64,000 nucleotides of DNA, taken from contig CAWGYT010000009.1 of assembly GCA_963826795.1 (NCBI GenBank), forward strand, positions 1 through 64,000, given 5' to 3'. Positions 37,095 through 47,639 of this stretch are shown here, piece by piece. The stretch comes from CAWGYT01 sp963826795. Its GTDB lineage: Bacteria > Planctomycetota > Planctomycetia > Pirellulales > Pirellulaceae. Every line of letters starts with the position of its first letter. Position 1 is the stretch's first letter. The notes under the pieces were generated by a model. The model worked only from the letters and a program-made list of their open reading frames with translations. It did not search any database and was not told where the DNA came from. The translations under genes and the position numbers were made by a program.

Positions 37095-37625
37095 TCAACA
37101 TGCTGCCTCTGCTGGCTCACACGACCAGTAACGGCTGAAGGCATCGGCAACCGCGCGATACAGCGCGCGTTCGTCAAGCACACGGACGACACGACGGTCG
37201 AGCGTCGCCGCTCCCATCGCCGCCGCAGACCATCCCTGAGCGCCTTGCACCTCGCCGCACAGAGAGACATCCAGCGGGAACAGGCCGATCACACGATCCA
37301 CCAACATTCCCCACGGCCCTTGGTCCCCGGACAAGACCACCACCTGCGCTTCGTGGTCATCCTCGACCAGTATCCCGTGGTCCGAATCGCGATCTCGCAA
37401 CAACGGGAAAAACTCATTTCGCAAGTGCCCCAAGCCGGCCAACATGCCGTGCGAGTCGGGAACGCGTGCGACTTTGGGCCGCAGACCGACTTCTCGCACC
37501 GCGGTCGCCAGAATGGCGTAGACCGAATCACCTCGCTGGAAAACACAGTATTTTTCGCTGGCCTGATCGTGGTTGGCCGCGAACGCAGCTCGTGTTGCCA
37601 GTGTCCCTTGGGTAACGCTATTCAT
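37095..37625 (-). CDS. CheW-like adaptor protein
   Basis: 176 residues, CheW fold: KYCVFQRGDSVYAILATAVR, VGLRPKVARVPDSHGMLAGL, GHLRNEFFPLL, WGMLVDRVIGLFPLD. It would couple the CheA kinase to the MCP array. It overlaps the next upstream gene by 8 bp, indicating co-translation. Confidence 0.85.
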   Translation of the reverse strand: MNSVTQGTLATRAAFAANHDQASEKYCVFQRGDSVYAILATAVREVGLRPKVARVPDSHGMLAGLGHLRNEFFPLLRDRDSDHGILVEDDHEAQVVVLSGDQGPWGMLVDRVIGLFPLDVSLCGEVQGAQGWSAAAMGAATLDRRVVRVLDERALYRAVADAFSRYWSCEPAEAAC

Positions 37626-37971
37626 GACTCCCCCGCGACTTCAAGCCGAATTCAGTCTTCCCTTGGTTCGAGAGCTTGGCAGCCAGTTCCCGCTTGAGAT
37701 TGGCCAAGCGGTCCTGAGCCACGTCCCGTTCGGGAGTCGCCGGTAAAGAAGTCAGCACGTCGGCCGGATTCACTTCCCGAGGCGACCGATATTGATTCGT
37801 CGGGGTATCGACCCCAAGGCTGTCCAAGGACTTCGCCACGCGGTCGAGCTCCGAGACAACCCTTGTATAGAAATCAGTAATTTCTGCATGCCATTGCTGC
37901 ATCCGAGATGAGCCGGCGTCAGATTCGTCGGGATAGTCCACAGGTCGCTCGCTCACCGCCATTTCCTCCAC
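37618..37971 (-). CDS. small uncharacterised protein in the chemosensory operon
   Basis: 117 residues, mostly helical, no recognised domain (ITDFYTRVVSELDRVAKSLD; DRLANLKRELAAKL). Two bases separate it from the CheY-type gene and it overlaps CheW, so it is part of the operon. Small helical proteins like this can be adaptor or array-organising components. Confidence 0.6.
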   Translation of the reverse strand: MEEMAVSERPVDYPDESDAGSSRMQQWHAEITDFYTRVVSELDRVAKSLDSLGVDTPTNQYRSPREVNPADVLTSLPATPERDVAQDRLANLKRELAAKLSNQGKTEFGLKSRGSHE

Positions 37972-37973
37972 GG

Positions 37974-38384
37974 CTAGGCCGACAATTTCGAAGTATCGAG
38001 ATCAATCGGTTCGGGAGGAGGCAGCAATCGGGCGACCGTCTCCAACAATTGTTGGGGTCGCACTGGCTTCTGCAAATACGCTCCCAGTTCGTCTCCCAGC
38101 AACTCGAGCGCGTGTGACTCGACCGTCGTGAGAAATACGATCGGCATTTCGCAGAACGGCGGACCCATCTTCTGGAGTTCCTGACAAACGCCATAGCCAT
38201 CGAGATGCGGCATCTGAATGTCCAGAATCGCCAGCTCCGGTTGCTCTTTTTGAACCATTTCAAGCGATTCGAGTCCGTCGGCTGCCAGGACAATCTCGTA
38301 GCCCGCAGCGGTCAGGGTGCGGGCTACGATCGCACGTACCGTGCGACTATCATCCACTACCAGTACTTTGGGAGGGGACATCAC
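37974..38384 (-). CDS. CheY-type single-domain response regulator
   Basis: 136 residues, essentially one REC domain: D11/D12 (VVDDS), phospho-acceptor D55 (LAILDIQMP), T in FLTTVES, and the conserved Lys in LQKPVRP. A short Pro-rich tail follows. It is the first gene of the long minus-strand run. Confidence 0.92.
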   Translation of the reverse strand: MMSPPKVLVVDDSRTVRAIVARTLTAAGYEIVLAADGLESLEMVQKEQPELAILDIQMPHLDGYGVCQELQKMGPPFCEMPIVFLTTVESHALELLGDELGAYLQKPVRPQQLLETVARLLPPPEPIDLDTSKLSA

Positions 38385-38954
38385 GAAACCTTTGTGATTG
38401 ACATTGGGCGGAGAGGCAAGTCGACCCGAGGTCGTTTCGAAGCCGGAAAATTCCGGAAATGCATCGATCCGGAGTCAACTATAGTTCACGTTCCCTCGCA
38501 ATGATCTTGAGTTCGCGAATGGCGCGCAAGCGCCGCGCGGAGACAACGCGCGCCAGTTATTTTCGACGATCGCGGCTTTCGAATCGATCATGGAGTACGA
38601 TAGAGATGGCTAAGGACGAGGCGCTGCAAGCAACCCTTCGAATCATGGCCTGCGTCCCTCCCTAGAATCCCGTCATTTCATCGATGCCCACTCGGTTCCC
38701 ATCTGTGGGCCTGACATCAACCCGCGTCACGTTGTCCTGCTCGCACTTGCAAACGGTCTTGTCAGCTGGCTGGGCACGCGCCGTTATGAAACCGCCGGGG
38801 CGAATCCGCCGGTGCCGCTCGGGTCGCGCGTTACCACCTCCACAAGCCGTTTCGAAATTCGCAAGACACCAAGTCCTGAAGAGCGGCCGTTCGCAGCCGG
38901 CTGCACCCAAGCAGCGCCCCGCGATTGTCATCAACCCGCCAGGTGAGACCCGAA
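38385..38954. other. divergent intergenic region upstream of the chemosensory run
   Basis: About 570 bp between the CheY-type gene (-) and the PilZ gene (+). It must carry the promoters of both. I found no confident promoter, palindrome or RNA gene. Short frames on both strands between 38662 and 39181 have no domain signature. Confidence 0.4.
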
Positions 38955-39284
38955 ATGACTGTGACCGCCATCGATACCTTGTTGAAGGAACATCAAGCCT
39001 CGATCCTCCGCGAACGCAGGTCCTCCGATCGGCAACCGTTCGTCCGTCCCGTCAAAATCCTCTCGCTCCGCGGCGAGACCGCTCGGCAAGGTTTTTCGCG
39101 AGACATCTCCCGGAACGGAATTTCGATCGTGCTCTCCCACCCAATCCAAGCAGGTATGATTGCGATTCTGGAAGTCCATAGCCTGCACGGCGATCCCGCC
39201 AAGGTGCGGGCCGAAGCCCGCTGGTGCGACACTTTCGGCGAGGGTTGGTACGCGATCGGGTGGTACTTCCTGGAATCGCTTTAG
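38955..39284 (+). CDS. PilZ domain protein
   Basis: 109 residues from the ATG at 38955 (AGGTGAGA upstream). PilZ motif elements: RRSSDRQPF (the RxxxR loop) and SRDISRNGISI (the DxSxxG motif), both needed for cyclic-di-GMP binding. Single-domain PilZ proteins act as c-di-GMP-responsive adaptors. It is divergent from the chemosensory genes, and its end is 5 bp from the convergent transporter gene. Confidence 0.8.
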   Translation: MTVTAIDTLLKEHQASILRERRSSDRQPFVRPVKILSLRGETARQGFSRDISRNGISIVLSHPIQAGMIAILEVHSLHGDPAKVRAEARWCDTFGEGWYAIGWYFLESL

Positions 39285-39289
39285 TCGGC

Positions 39290-40891
39290 TCAGCGGTTTC
39301 CTGACCCCGATCTCAACTCGGCCGACTGATGCCCCGCTGACATCCCGCGCAGCAGGTATCCGCTCGCCTCAGAAATCGAGCGCCCGTCAATGTCGACCAT
39401 CCCGTTGGCCAGCCGCATCTGCCGCACGTTGGTCGATTGAATCAACGGTCGGAGTGCCTTCATCGCGGCCGGATGACGCGCCAGACGGGGAGAAACCAGC
39501 AGCACGGCGTCGTAGGGCGGCAAGGCGTACGCGGGATCCTCCAGGACCACCAGATCGTTGCGTTCCAGACGGCCATCGGAGTTGAAGGCGACAATCACAT
39601 CCAATTGCCCCGACGCCATCGCGCCGTACATCAGGGTCGCGTCCATCGTCAGCTTTCGTCGAAAATCGAAGCCGTACGCACGGCGGACCGCCGCCCACTC
39701 CGGCCGATCAAGAAATTCGATGTCCATGCCACTGGTAAGCTGATCCGCGACTCGTGCCAGATCGACCAATGACTTCAACTCATATCGGTCCGCCAGCTCG
39801 CGACGCGTGGCGAAAGCATAGTCGTTGCTGAAGCCCAGCGAGCCGAGGCAATAGATCTGGCGCTCCTGCTTGAGATAGGTCGTCACATCCAGCAACATTT
39901 CCACCGGAGGAACCGTCTCCGTGCGCCGCATGTAGTTCGACCAAATCGTGCCGGTGTAGTCGACGTAGCAGTCGATCTGTCCCTTGGCCAAGGCCTCAAA
40001 GACGGTCGCCGAACCCATGCCGTCCAGCACTTGCACTTCCAAGCCCTGCGATTCCAAGCGTTGCCGAAACACGTCGGCCCAGATGTATTGCTCGGTAAAC
40101 GCCTTGCTGCCGATCACGAACCGGCCCGATTCGGGCCCCTGTCCACGCGGGCCCCAGTCCGCAAGTCGGAGCTCTCCGGTCCAAGGCAAGCAGGCAATGA
40201 GCAGCGGCGAGACGATCAGCAAGGCCATGCCAGCGGCCATCCCCGCCCCGCGCGCAACGCTCCGCCGTTCCAACGCAACTTCCATCCCGCGCCACAATCC
40301 ATCCAGGACCAGCGCCAGGCCGGCAGACAGCAAACAACCGAACGCCAGTGAGACCGGGTTCGAGGTTTGCAACCCCACGAAGATATAGTTACCGAGACTC
40401 GTGGCGCCCACGGGTTGGGCGATCGTCGCCGCTCCGACGACCCAAACGCTCGCCGTCCGAATGCCGGCCACGATGATGGGCAGTGCCAACGGAAGCTGGA
40501 CCAACCAGAGCATTTGCCGGTCGTTCATGCCGACCCCGCGAGCGGCTTCCAACAGGGCCGGATCGAGTCCCTTCAGTCCGGCGATGGTATTCCGCAGGAT
40601 GGGGAGGAGGCTGTACAGAATTAGCGCGATCAGAGCGGGAATCCAGCCGATCGTCCCCCACACGAAAACCATCAACGCCAGCAGGGCCAGCCCAGGAATC
40701 GTCTGGACAATACTGGCCAGCAGCAAAGCGACACGTTCCAAGCGAGGCCGACGGGTCGCCAGAATCCCCAGCGGGAGGCTCGCCGCGATTCCCACCGCGA
40801 GGGCCGCGACCGTCAGCAGAATGTGCCCACCCAGCCGCTCGGGCAGCGTCCCAAACTGCTGCCCCAGCTGTTCCCAGATCCTACGATCCAT
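39290..40891 (-). CDS. osmoprotectant-type ABC transporter permease fused to substrate-binding domain
   Basis: 533 residues. The N-terminal half is a membrane permease with the conserved EAARGVGMNDRQML loop and a VGAATIAQPVGATSLGNYIF segment, typical of OpuBB/ProW-like permeases. The C-terminal half is a periplasmic binding domain starting VIGSKAFTEQYIWADVFRQR, with CYVDYTGTIWSNYMR. Such fusions import quaternary amines (betaine, choline) or related compounds such as ergothioneine; the ligand is not determined. It overlaps the ATPase gene by 11 bp. Confidence 0.9.
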   Translation of the reverse strand: MDRRIWEQLGQQFGTLPERLGGHILLTVAALAVGIAASLPLGILATRRPRLERVALLLASIVQTIPGLALLALMVFVWGTIGWIPALIALILYSLLPILRNTIAGLKGLDPALLEAARGVGMNDRQMLWLVQLPLALPIIVAGIRTASVWVVGAATIAQPVGATSLGNYIFVGLQTSNPVSLAFGCLLSAGLALVLDGLWRGMEVALERRSVARGAGMAAGMALLIVSPLLIACLPWTGELRLADWGPRGQGPESGRFVIGSKAFTEQYIWADVFRQRLESQGLEVQVLDGMGSATVFEALAKGQIDCYVDYTGTIWSNYMRRTETVPPVEMLLDVTTYLKQERQIYCLGSLGFSNDYAFATRRELADRYELKSLVDLARVADQLTSGMDIEFLDRPEWAAVRRAYGFDFRRKLTMDATLMYGAMASGQLDVIVAFNSDGRLERNDLVVLEDPAYALPPYDAVLLVSPRLARHPAAMKALRPLIQSTNVRQMRLANGMVDIDGRSISEASGYLLRGMSAGHQSAELRSGSGNR

Positions 40892-41681
40892 CCGGCCGCT
40901 CCCCCGACGACTCCGCGGCCGATCGGATCAGTGATTCGAACAACTGACCTTGGCGGCGTGGCGTTTCCAGCAACGCGGCCACATAGTCGCTGCCGGGATC
41001 CCGCAACAAGTCGACTGGCGTGCCCATGCGCACCACGCGGCCGGCCCGCATGACGGCAATCCGATCGGCCAATAATAAGGCCTCCGCCATGTCGTGAGTC
41101 ACCAGAATCGCGGTGAATCCCAAGCTGCGCTGCAACTGTTGGAATTCCACCTGCAACGCATCGCGAGTCACCGGGTCGAGCGCCCCGAAGGGTTCGTCCA
41201 GGAGCATCACGCGCGGCGAAGCCGCCAACGCTCGTGCGAATCCGACCCGCTGTCGTTGGCCTCCCGAAAGCTGACTCGGAAATCGCGCCGCAAACTCCGA
41301 CGCGGGCATATGGACGAGATCCATTAGTTCGGCAACCCGAGTCTGAGTCGTCTCGACCGTCTGGCCCTGAAGCCGGAGGACCAGCCCTACGTTCTGGGCA
41401 ACGGTCATGTGCGGAAAGAGCCCTACCGCCTGAAACACATAGCCGATTCGCCGACGCAGGGCGACGGGGTCCAGGCCCGCGACGTCTTCCCCCGCGACGC
41501 GTACCGTTCCGCCGCTGGGTTCGATTAGCCGATTGACCATCTTGACCGTCGTGCTCTTCCCACTCCCGGAGCCACCCAACAGGGCGAGGACTTCTGCCTC
41601 GGACACTCGGAAGCTGACTTCGCGGACCGCGTAGGTTCGGCCCCGGTCCCAGCTCTTGCTGACCTGGTCAAGTTCAATCAT
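40881..41681 (-). CDS. ABC transporter ATPase, quaternary amine type
   Basis: 266 residues: Walker A GGSGSGKST, Q-loop YVFQAVGLFPHMTV, signature LSGGQRQRVGFARAL, Walker B LLDEPFGALDP and switch VTHD. It pairs with the downstream permease/binding fusion, which overlaps its end. The upstream acyltransferase gene overlaps its start by 8 bp. Confidence 0.9.
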   Translation of the reverse strand: MIELDQVSKSWDRGRTYAVREVSFRVSEAEVLALLGGSGSGKSTTVKMVNRLIEPSGGTVRVAGEDVAGLDPVALRRRIGYVFQAVGLFPHMTVAQNVGLVLRLQGQTVETTQTRVAELMDLVHMPASEFAARFPSQLSGGQRQRVGFARALAASPRVMLLDEPFGALDPVTRDALQVEFQQLQRSLGFTAILVTHDMAEALLLADRIAVMRAGRVVRMGTPVDLLRDPGSDYVAALLETPRRQGQLFESLIRSAAESSGERPDGS

Positions 41682-42744
41682 CCGCGTCCTCTGAATCGGA
41701 GGGGGCGAGCCCGATCGGCGACGGACGCCCCGGCAACGGCTCGCCTCTGACCGGAGGACTTACCGCGCGAGCCCGCGTGCGGTTGCGGATCCGGCCGAGG
41801 CGAACCCGCGCGGCGTGTCGCACGCGGCGGCTGGCGACGGCCGCGGCCGAGCGCCAACCCAGCGCGGCAGGGGCCGAGCGGAAGGCGGGGCCGGCGAAAA
41901 TGGTCGCCGACACCGCCTGATCCCAGACCGGCTCGCGCGATCGCAGCCAGGGATGATACGGGACGTACCGCGGCATCTCACCGCCGTCGGCGTTGTACCA
42001 GTCCTCCAACCAGCGATTGAATTCGCTCCGCGTCTTCCCCTGGACCGAATCCGCTGGCACGAGCTGACAGGTCAATGTCACATCGCGCTTGGGAAGCCAG
42101 AACAACGCTCCGCAAATCAACCAGCCGCCCGCCTGCCACATTCGCCGGCTGAGCGGGGGAACTTCGCCCGTGCCGGCACAGCTGAACATGCTCCCCCACA
42201 CGCCCCGCGAACGGACCAACAGCAGCCGCGATTGCGGTACGCGCTGGACAATTTCGTGTGCCGACCGAGCGGTACTCAGAATCTCAAGGTCGTCGCGCTG
42301 CAGCCGCCCCGAAGGATACAGCAAAAAGTTTTCACCGCGTTCCAAGCCGGCGGCCACCTCCGCCAACACGGATACCATCTGCTTCCGTGCCAACCGTCGC
42401 TCACGTCGTAACTCCGGCACCTCCAGCGCCGCCAGGCAACGCAACCACGGCGAGAGCACGGGATGCCGGTACGTGTCGGCGTAAACGAGCGGGCGAATCG
42501 GCCGCTCAACCGGCAAGAATCCCATCACCAGCGCGGGATCGATATAGGCCGGATGATTGGGCAAGACCAAGATCGACCCCGCGACACCGACGATGTCTTC
42601 CGCCCCTTCAACCCGCACACGATACCGCCGAAGCAACAGCCAGCGAACGCCGACCCACGAGGCGCGCTGAAGGGTCCGCCGCCAGCGGCCACCCGCGGTG
42701 CTCGATCGCTCTGCGGGCTGGTTGTCTGCCCGATCTGTGTTCAT
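41674..42744 (-). CDS. PlsC-type lysophospholipid acyltransferase
   Basis: 356 residues from the ATG at 42744 (GGAG eight bases upstream); a longer frame exists but overlaps the DUF1501 gene end. The PlsC/LPLAT signature is present as LPNHPAYIDP (HX4D motif) and NFLLYPSGRLQRDD (the motif III region). A C-terminal 80-residue tail is Arg/Ala-rich and looks disordered. Expected role: acylation of lysophospholipids at the membrane. Co-transcribed with the ABC transporter downstream. Confidence 0.8.
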   Translation of the reverse strand: MNTDRADNQPAERSSTAGGRWRRTLQRASWVGVRWLLLRRYRVRVEGAEDIVGVAGSILVLPNHPAYIDPALVMGFLPVERPIRPLVYADTYRHPVLSPWLRCLAALEVPELRRERRLARKQMVSVLAEVAAGLERGENFLLYPSGRLQRDDLEILSTARSAHEIVQRVPQSRLLLVRSRGVWGSMFSCAGTGEVPPLSRRMWQAGGWLICGALFWLPKRDVTLTCQLVPADSVQGKTRSEFNRWLEDWYNADGGEMPRYVPYHPWLRSREPVWDQAVSATIFAGPAFRSAPAALGWRSAAAVASRRVRHAARVRLGRIRNRTRARAVSPPVRGEPLPGRPSPIGLAPSDSEDADD

Positions 42745-42841
42745 CGTGGTCGCTCCGTGGACCCATCCGGTGGCTGCCCGACACAGGGTTCGCCGGGCGA
42801 CTCGCCGATCACCTGCGAGGGGCGGCGTGCCCGCGAAAACG

Positions 42842-44302
42842 TCAGCTGAGGAGTGATTCGACGACGTTGCCGTGGACATCCGTTAACCGAAAGTCGCGGC
42901 CCTGAAAACGGTACGTCAGTCGCGTATGATCGAATCCCAGCAGATGGAGTAAGGTGGCGTGCAGGTCGTGCACGTGCACCGGATCTCGACTGACATTAAA
43001 GCCGAACTCATCGGTTTCGCCCCAGGTCAGACCGGGTCGAGTCCCACCGCCGGACAACCACATCGTAAACGCGTTCGGATGGTGATCTCGCCCGTCATCG
43101 CCGCCACCTTGAACCATCGGCGTCCGTCCGAACTCACCGCCCCAAATCACGATCGTTTCGCCCAACAACCCACGTTGCTTGAGGTCTGCGACGAGTGCGG
43201 CGGAGGCTTGATCGGTATCTTGGCAATTCTTCTTCAGATCGTGTTTCAAGTTGCCATGTTGGTCCCACGCTTCGTGAAACAATTGCACGAACCGCACACC
43301 TCGCTCGACCAGGCGTCGGGCAAGCAGGCAGTTGTTGGCGAACGAGGCCTTCCCCGGTTCAGCGCCATAGAGCCGCAGAATATGCTCGGGTTCGGAACTC
43401 AAGTCCATCAATTCCGGCGCACTGGCCTGCATTCGAAACGCCATTTCGAACGAGTTGATCCGAGTGGCGATCTCGGGATCGCCAGTCGTTGCGAGTCGCA
43501 GACGATTCAAGCGGCCCAAGGTCCGCAACGAATCGGCTTGGGAGACGTCGTCCACACCGGCGGGGTTTGACAGATACAAGACCGGGTCGCCACTACTGCG
43601 AAACGGCACGCCTTGATAGACCGTCGGCAGAAAGCCACTGCCCCAATTCGAATTCCCACCGCTGGGCCCTTTCTTGCCGGAGCTGAACACGATGAAGCCC
43701 GGCAGGTCTTGCGATTCGCTGCCCAGGCCATAGGTCACCCACGACCCAAAGCTCGGCCGCCCAAATTGCGTCGAGCCGGTATTCATGAGGATTTGAGCTG
43801 GAGCGTGATTGAAGGCATCGGTGACCATCGACTTCACGATCGTCAGATCATCCGCGACGCCGGCCAGGTGGGGTAACAGTTCGGACAGTTCCGCGCCGCA
43901 CTGGCCATGCCGCTGAAACGCGAACTTCGGTCCCAGCAACTTCGAGTTCGGCTTAATGAAGGCGGCGCGGTAATTGGCGATCAGTTCCGACGGCGGAAGT
44001 TGGCCGTCGAAGCGGGCCAATTGTGGCTTGTAATCGAACAGCTCCAGGTGACTTCGCGCGCCGGCCATGAACAAGAAAATCACATTCTTGGCACGGCCGG
44101 CAAAATGCGGCACGTCAGCCGCCAGTGGATTCTGCCCACCTTCGGGCGACTCGGCGGCGCAGGCACTGCGTGGCGAGGCCTTCGCCAGCAGCTGCGCCAG
44201 CGCGATGCTGCCCAGTCCGACACGGCATTGGTTGAGAAACCAGCGTCGCGAGACAGCTTGGCCTTGCGCCGCGGCGTCGATGAACGGTGGCGTCGGCGTC
44301 AT
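42842..44302 (-). CDS. DUF1501 protein with Tat signal
   Basis: 486 residues. The N-terminus has a twin-arginine signal (SRRWFLNQ). The DUF1501 body is clear: NVIFLFMAGARSHLELFDYK, GAELSELLPHLAGVADDLTI, NSNWGSGFLPTVYQGVPF, VIWGGEFGRTPM and DDGRDHHPNAFTMWLSGGG. The family belongs to the alkaline-phosphatase-like fold. In planctomycetes it is usually paired with a DUF1549/1553 cytochrome protein, which here lies 7 bp upstream. Exported in folded form. Confidence 0.9.
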   Translation of the reverse strand: MTPTPPFIDAAAQGQAVSRRWFLNQCRVGLGSIALAQLLAKASPRSACAAESPEGGQNPLAADVPHFAGRAKNVIFLFMAGARSHLELFDYKPQLARFDGQLPPSELIANYRAAFIKPNSKLLGPKFAFQRHGQCGAELSELLPHLAGVADDLTIVKSMVTDAFNHAPAQILMNTGSTQFGRPSFGSWVTYGLGSESQDLPGFIVFSSGKKGPSGGNSNWGSGFLPTVYQGVPFRSSGDPVLYLSNPAGVDDVSQADSLRTLGRLNRLRLATTGDPEIATRINSFEMAFRMQASAPELMDLSSEPEHILRLYGAEPGKASFANNCLLARRLVERGVRFVQLFHEAWDQHGNLKHDLKKNCQDTDQASAALVADLKQRGLLGETIVIWGGEFGRTPMVQGGGDDGRDHHPNAFTMWLSGGGTRPGLTWGETDEFGFNVSRDPVHVHDLHATLLHLLGFDHTRLTYRFQGRDFRLTDVHGNVVESLLS

Positions 44303-44309
44303 GGGTCGA

Positions 44310-47300
44310 TCACTCCTTCGTCACGGTTTCGTCCAAGTTGAGGAGCACCCGGGCAACGGTGGTCCAGGCCGCCAACGACATTTGGCTCGTCTCCTCGAGC
44401 GACGGATCCGCGGCCTCGCCCGATTCGGATCGACGGCCCGCGTCTGTCGGCTCACCCAACGTCTGGCCCTGATGCGCCACCTGCCGTTCGTAGAGGGCGA
44501 TCAATTCAGCCAACTCCCTCGAGTCGGGAACGCGGCCGACACACAGGCGAAACCCGCGCGTCACGCGGGCGGCGGGATCGGGCGGCGACTCGCGCAGCAT
44601 GCGCGCCGCCAGCGCCTGCGCCGACTCGACAAACAACGGCTCGTTCAACGTCGTCAGCGCCTGCAGCGGCGTATTTGAGCGTGATCGGCGCACACACGCG
44701 ACATCGCCGTTGGGAGCGTCGAAAATCTCGAGCACCGGATAGGGAACCGACCGGAAGCGGAAGGTGTAGATCGCTCGTCGGTAGCGATCGGCCCCCTGAG
44801 ACTCGGGCCACGGCTTGGGCCCATAACTGACCGGCGGCTGCAGCATGAATTCGGGAACCGGTGGATAGACGCTGGGACCACCGACGGCGGGATTCAGCAG
44901 CCCGCTCACGGACAAGGCAATGTCACGGACAATCTCCGCATCCACGCGAAATCGAGGCCCGCGCCAGCCATCGATTGTACGGGTCGCGTTGCCAGAGCGA
45001 CTCCGAAACGCGCGACGACTGGCGATAGGTCGCCGAGTTCACGATCAACCGATGCAGATGCTTGAGGCTCCATCCCTGGTCCATCAGCTCCGCCGCCAGC
45101 CAGTCCAGCAATTGCGGATGAGACGGCTCGGCCGACCGCGTTCCCAGATCCTCGGCCGTCTCGACCAGCCCGATCCCGAAATAAGCCTGCCAGATGCGAT
45201 TCACGATCGAGCGAGCGACCGTGGGAGATTGCCGATCCACCAGCCAGCGGGCCAACGTCAATCGCGTGGGTGGGGCGTCGGCCGGCAAGTCGTGCAGGAA
45301 GGCGGGCGTACCGGGGCCGATCGCCTCGGCTGGCTGGAGAAAATCGCCGCGGGTCAGCACATGCGTCTCGCGCGGTCGGTCCCGGGCCGCCAACACCAGC
45401 TGCGTGCTCGGCTCGGGATGACGCCGCCAGAGCGCTTCAATCCGCTCGTTTTCGGCCGACCAAGCGGCGACCGTCGGGCGCCAAACGCCGAACAGGGCCT
45501 GCTCCTGGGCCGCGGTTCGTTCTTCCCGGGGAGTCGCCAACGCGGCACGGACGGGGCCGGGCAAGGGATCCGCCGTGGGCTCGGGTGAGGTCGTAATCGC
45601 AAGGCGAAAACGCCCCAGGTTGTGGTTCTGATTGTCATCGCTATTCCAGCCGCCGTGCGCCTGCTGAAGATGGAAAATCAACCGCGCTCCTCCCTCAATC
45701 GAAATCGGCTCGGCCAGCTGAAACACGGCTTGGCGCGATTGATTGCGGCGTCCCGGCCCCGCATCGGTACTCCAAGCCGTCGAGTCGTCTCCGTCAATCG
45801 CGTACCCGATCGGCCCGGTCACGCGGCGTCGCCCGCTGCGATCGTCGAAAATGGGCAAGAGTGGTTTTGCGAGCGGATTCAGATCGGCCGTGGCGTTGGC
45901 CCATGCGACCGACTGCAGCTCGCCGTTGCCTGAGAGCGGTGCAACTTGCAGTTTGATCTCCGTGAGCGCGGCGGTCCCCATGACCGAGCGGCCCGGACCA
46001 CGACACGGCAAGTTCGGATCGGTCAGCAGCTCGAGTCGGACTCCCGTGATCCCCTGCAACGCGGTGCCCACCGTCATGAGCACCGTGTGCTTCGTGGGGG
46101 CGTATCCCTGTGCGAGAAATGATCCGTCCTCTTGCAGCAGGTACTTCTGTCCGCCACTGGAATCCTCGTCGACTTCCGGCCGCAACACGTGCCAGGTCGG
46201 CTGAGCCGTTACGAGCTGATCCTCCCAGGCCCACATCTGAGCGCACCAATCGGGCGTTTGATGCTGCAGGTCCGCCTCGATCCGGGCAATTTCCGCCAGA
46301 ATCGCGGCCCGCTCCTGTTGCTGGGAAGGCGTGTAGACCGGCATGTTCGCCTCGTGGTCGTTGTTGAGGAAGGCGAAGAGTCGGTAATACTCCTCCTGCG
46401 TCAGCGGATCGAATTTATGGTTGTGACACTGGGCACATTGAATCGTCAGTCCCAAGATGCTTTTGCCAATCGCATCCAGGCGGTCAAACATCGCCGTCAT
46501 CCGAAACTGTTCCGGGTCAATGCCGCCTTCTTCATTGATCATCGAGTTTCGCAGAAAACCGGTGGCGACGCGCTGATCCTGAGTGGCGTCGGGCAGCAAG
46601 TCGCCGGCCAGCTGCTCAATCACGAATTGATCGTAGGGCAGATCATGATTGAACGCTCCGATGACCCAATCCCGATAAAACCAAACCTCGCGTGCTTTGT
46701 CCTTTTCGTAGCCATCGGAATCGGCATAGCGGGCCGCGTCCAGCCACGTCCTGCCCCAACGTTCACCGTAATGAGGCGACCGCAACAGACGTTCGACCAG
46801 CCGGGCGTAGGCGTCGGGACGGTTGTCGAGCACGAACGCATCGATCTCTTCGGGCGTGGGAGGCAGGCCGATCAAGTCGAGCGACACGCGGCGAATCAAG
46901 GTCACCGGATCGGCCGGTGGCGAAGGCGGTAGCATCTCTTGCTCGAGACGAGCCAGCACGAATTCATCGATCGCGTTGCGCGGCCACTCGACCCGCTGCA
47001 CCGATGGGGGTTCCGGTTGCACGACGGGCTGGAAGGCCCAATGGCGACGCGGATCGGCCTCTTGCCCGGCCAAGTCGTCCGGCCAATCGGCACCCCGCTC
47101 AATCCACCGGACCAGGATGTCAATTTCCGCCTCCGTCAAACCCGGGCCCTCGGGCGGCATCCGCAACGACTCGTCGGACTCCCGCACGCGTTCCAGCAGG
47201 GCGCTGCGTCCCACGTCGCCGGGAACGATCGCCGCCTGGCCCGACTCACCGCCTTGCAGCGCCTGCGCCGCGCACGTCCAAACGCAGCTCCGCCGTCCGC

Positions 47301-47527
47301 TTGGCTCCATCGTGGCATTCGTAACAGTGCGCTCGCAGAATCGGCATCACGTCTTGCGCATAGTCCACCTCGCCCTCGGCGGCGAGAACGCGACTTCCCC
47401 AGCCGCAGCAGGCAAAGACCCAGATGGCAAGCGTCCCGAATGCAAAGCCCCCGCAGGCGGCGCCCCCGCACACAACGCCCCCGACGGCTGGCCTCAGAAA
47501 ACTTGCGGTTCGCCCAACTCGATTCAT
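44310..47527 (-). CDS. PSD1 cytochrome c plus DUF1549/DUF1553 protein (two frame breaks)
   Basis: Large exported protein restored from three frames. From the ATG at 47527: a signal region, then a PSD1 cytochrome c domain with the heme motif CYECH (VDYAQDVMPILRAHCYECH). The frame changes near 47267-47269 (LDVR to AQALQGGESGQ). DUF1549 follows (FVLARLEQEMLPPSPPADPV, WLDAARYADSDGYEKD), then DUF1553 (TLARWLVDRQSPTVARSIVN, RIWQAYFGIGLVETAEDLG). A second break near 44956-44960 joins NRWLAR to PRFRVDAEIVRD; two missing bases in GG/CC runs fit the family spacing. The pair with DUF1501 is characteristic of planctomycetes; biochemical role unknown. The breaks look like homopolymer errors. Confidence 0.8.
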
Positions 47528-47639
47528 GGTCGCGATTGCTCGTTGATGGTGCCGGTTGCCCTGGATGCAGTGAGCAGAAAGCCTCCCGCACCCTGCCCTT
47601 CCAGTAGAGTCGTTACCCCACAGTTTACTCGATCGGACC

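Noticed and set aside
38662..39181. Overlapping open frames on both strands upstream of the PilZ gene
   Set aside because: They overlap each other and the PilZ start, and carry no conserved motif.
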